This document shows positions 52,357-54,107 of a DNA stretch of 54,107 nucleotides, piece by piece. The DNA is from Aquamicrobium aerolatum DSM 21857 (GTDB lineage: Bacteria; Pseudomonadota; Alphaproteobacteria; Rhizobiales; Rhizobiaceae), in assembly GCF_900113935.1 (NCBI RefSeq), contig NZ_FORF01000019.1:1-54107 (forward strand). Reading direction: 5' to 3'. Both the position numbers and the translations under genes were made by a program. Below the pieces are notes generated by a model. It was given only the letters and a program-made list of their open reading frames with translations. It had not been told where the DNA came from and ran no database searches. Numbering within the stretch: position 1 is the first letter of the stretch; each line of letters begins with the position of its first letter.

Positions 52357-52369
52357 TTTGTCGGACAAA
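52357..52369. promoter_or_regulatory. Candidate GntR operator TTTGTCGGACAAA
   Basis: A perfect 6-bp inverted repeat about one central base, of the TNGTNNNACNA form bound by FadR-subfamily regulators. It is 21-33 bases upstream of the GntR start, overlapping the leader. Confidence 0.55.
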
Positions 52370-52599
52370 GGTAGCAGCGTCCATCAACCTGTCAAGGTTC
52401 AACCAAATGGCGCGAGTGACCGAGCAGCGAGTATCTTGAAAAGCCAACCCGGGCCTCGGCCGCGCTCGTGTGCGGTTGAAATGACCCTTTACTAATCGTG
52501 ATGCACGAGAGGAGCGGCCAATGTTTGTTGGAGGGATTGCCCCCTTCAAATTGCGGCTTACGGTTCTGAAGCCCACTTTGAGGTATTGCCGCGGCGGTG

Positions 52600-52865
52600 G
52601 CTTCGGTTCGACGATGGACATGGCGGCAGTAAATCCCGAGACTTGCGAGTTATGCCGACGTGGTACAGATCTTCAAACAAGTTTCGTAATGAACCGACCG
52701 GCGGCTACTGGATAGACTTCCAGCTCCTCGAGGAGCACGGCTTCAAGCTGATCTTTGTGAATGCGCGTTACACAAGCACTTGTGCCTTACCGGATGACAA
52801 ATGTCAGCGATACTGGGGGCTGCGACAATCGCATTCTTGTGGGCTATCGCATGGCAGCTTTCACA
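52600..52865 (+). pseudogene. IS110-family transposase remnant
   Basis: One frame reads YWIDFQLLEEHGFKLIFVNARYTSTCALPDD and then, damaged, LRQSHSCGLSHGSF. This matches the IS110 DEDD-domain pattern (WxPVFxILExxGFxVxLVNARxxKNVPGRKTDVSD, then LLRGSF). The catalytic KTDVSD is lost, as are both ends. Confidence 0.65.
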
Positions 52866-53271
52866 ATACTGGCGCGACCGGAAGGCGGACCCCACAGGCA
52901 ATCGTCGCCGGGAGCGAGATCCGGAAGTGTTGGCGTGGTAATGTTGCGGAAGGTCGCCGCGACAATCGAATTATCGAGGCCGTTGCAAGATCTCATCGGG
53001 CGGCATGATCCACAACCAGATAAACGTTTCCTGCTAGAAGACATGGAATGTGTGGGCGTACTCAACTCGCTTAGGGCATTGAGAGAGTGATTTAGTCGAG
53101 GCATGGTAGTAGAATCGAAGATGCTACGGTCTTCGATTGAAATACGCTTGTAGAATTCTCGACCGTCTACGGATTGCTCTCGGTTCCCGCCTCAGTAAAA
53201 GGATCTGAAACTTGCTATCGCTGTATCACTGTTCGGACGACGTACGCGGTGGCGGCACAGGTTTTAGCGTT
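52866..53271. other. Gap without a recognisable gene
   Basis: About 400 bases. Both strands have medium frames (plus, ending SLRALRE; minus, containing TTPTLPDLAPGDDCLWGPPSG). The minus-strand stretch looks protein-like, but I cannot place it. Probably decayed sequence between the IS110 and trbI remnants. Confidence 0.35.
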
Positions 53272-53783
53272 TCAAAACCTGCCGGGGAAAACAATGTCTT
53301 GATCCACCAGCACGTTGAATCGGTATCCTGGCCTTATTTTCAATGTCGGTTGAACATTGAGGTTTCGTGACAGGCTCTGCTGCGACATGTGGCTGAAACT
53401 TTCGGCAAATGAACGCCTAGCGACCTCCTCAGCGCTGTTGGATGTTCCGAACGCGTTACGATCCTGCGGGATCATCATGTCGGTGCCCGCACCGATTAGC
53501 GCTACGAGGATTGCGGATCCGAAAGTCCGGAAATGGTGGTTGTCGACCAGATCTCTAAAGCCGCCAAAGCCAGCCGCATCAGTTCCGGCCATACCACCTA
53601 GCTGGAGAGTGGAACCGTTCGGGAAGATAATATCGGTCCAGATGACCAGCACGCGGTTCTGTCCAAACGAGACTTTGGAATCGTAGCGGCCGGACAATTT
53701 TGCTCCCTGCGGGATGAGTAGATACCGGCCGGTGGCGCTGTCATAGACGTTCTGGCTTGTGATTTTTCATGGAATGAGGACCC
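53272..53783 (-). pseudogene. trbI: Conjugal transfer protein TrbI/VirB10, C-terminal part
   Basis: The C-terminal channel domain of a type IV secretion outer-membrane core protein. It reads NVYDSATGRYLLIPQGAKLSGRYDSKVSFGQNRVLVIWTDIIFPNGSTLQLGGMAG, then FGSAILVALIGAGTDMM (antenna/channel helices) and QPTLKIRPGYRFNVLVDQDIVFPG. The open frame continues to about 53783, where IS21 sequence begins. The N-terminal membrane anchor and proline-rich region are missing and no start codon remains. No other trb or virB gene is in the window. The domain is plainly of the TrbI/VirB10 family. Confidence 0.85.
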
Positions 53784-54107
53784 TGTTTAAGGGGTGATTT
53801 TCGTCCAAACGGGACCCCTTAACGTGGGGTCATCAAAATGCCTCCGGTTTCATCGGAGGCATTTGTGTTTTGGATGTTGATTGTGGAGACGATTGCAAAG
53901 ATACGCCGGCTTTCGCGGGTTCAGGGCAAGTCGATCAAGGCGATTTGCCGCGAGTTGAAGGTTTCACGGAAAGTGGTGCGCAAGGTGCTGCGCTCGGACG
54001 AGACCGAGTTCCGCTACGAGCGCAAGCATCAGCCCTATCCGCGGATGGGGGCATGGCGCGAAGAGCTTGACCGGATGCTGACGACGAACGTGGCCAAGCC
54101 CCGGCGG
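53784..54107 (+). mobile_element. IS21-family insertion sequence, left end (cut by window edge)
   Basis: The left end appears to be TGTTTAAGGGG at about 53784, followed by GGGACCCCTTAA and a CCTCCGGTTTCATCGGAGG hairpin, then istA. It is inserted in trbI. It differs in sequence from the IS21 remnant at 8.0 kb, so two different IS21 elements have visited this region. Confidence 0.7.
53874..54107 (+). CDS. istA: IS21-family transposase IstA (partial)
   Basis: The first 78 codons of IstA. MLIVETIAKIRRLSRVQGKSIKAICRELKVSRKVVRKVLRSDETEF is the N-terminal helix-turn-helix, followed by YERKHQPYPRMGAWREELDRML. The DDE domain lies beyond the window. ATG 53874 matches family starts; ATG 53838 in frame is also possible. 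IstA acts with the ATPase IstB, which would be encoded to the right. Confidence 0.88.
   Translation, partial: MLIVETIAKIRRLSRVQGKSIKAICRELKVSRKVVRKVLRSDETEFRYERKHQPYPRMGAWREELDRMLTTNVAKPRR

Overview
The window looks like accessory DNA from an alphaproteobacterium of the order Rhizobiales, with Phyllobacteriaceae or Rhizobiaceae most likely. The evidence is the high GC content, rhizobial small families (Usg, DUF982, an HWE histidine kinase), a ROSE RNA thermometer before a small heat-shock gene, a rhizobial-type ectoine catabolic cluster, and a broken VirB10/TrbI gene at the right end. Remnants of IS3, IS21, IS6 and IS110 elements and the conjugation remnant suggest a large plasmid or a much-rearranged genomic island. 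Taxonomy is inferred from gene content only.

Layout. 1-8.2 kb is a stress block: an IS3 end that has cut off a histidine kinase, tspO, a gene with a stop codon inside it, groES-groEL, four small conserved genes (one is usg, one DUF982), two Hsp20 genes (the second frameshifted) and a complex I NDUFS4-like gene, ended by an IS21 remnant. 8.7-16.9 kb is a leftward operon: a family-5 ABC importer followed by a glycerophosphodiesterase, a HAD phosphatase and a sugar isomerase, formally like the agrocinopine acc system. A membrane diguanylate cyclase follows. 18.5-32.0 kb is a complete ectoine/hydroxyectoine uptake and degradation locus: ehuABCD, eutABC, doeA, doeB and enuR leftward, and an Lrp/AsnC regulator, doeC and doeD rightward. 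32.1-32.8 kb is vapBC. 33.0-41.1 kb is a second catabolic locus: an XRE-cupin regulator divergent from a TRAP transporter, a DAO-type oxidase, an MlrC-type peptidase, an alpha/beta hydrolase and an ornithine-cyclodeaminase-like enzyme. 41.2-44.9 kb holds an IS6 remnant, a Fic gene with a striking inverted repeat over its start codon, a thiolase fragment, a PAS-LuxR regulator and a vapC scar. 44.9-52.4 kb is a leftward branched-chain-type ABC importer with an acyl-CoA ligase and a GntR regulator. 52.5-54.1 kb holds IS110 and trbI remnants and an incoming IS21 element.

How the parts work together. The heat-shock block appears to be one regulon: groES and the first hsp20 share a promoter of identical geometry (CTCTTGAAA, 14 bases, AACCAGATCGAT), with weaker versions before two of the small genes. 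The ectoine locus imports ectoine, opens the ring, removes the acetyl group, transaminates the product and oxidises it to aspartate. A repeated ATCATGWCAAT motif before both ehuA and enuR is a candidate EnuR operator. Three further importer-plus-enzyme cassettes (phosphodiester, TRAP/MlrC, acyl-CoA) have no substrate that the sequence alone can fix. The phosphodiester and TRAP/MlrC cassettes are the best candidates for undescribed pathways. The 33 kb from the phosphodiester cassette to the TRAP cassette lies between two decayed IS6-family transposase genes in the same orientation.
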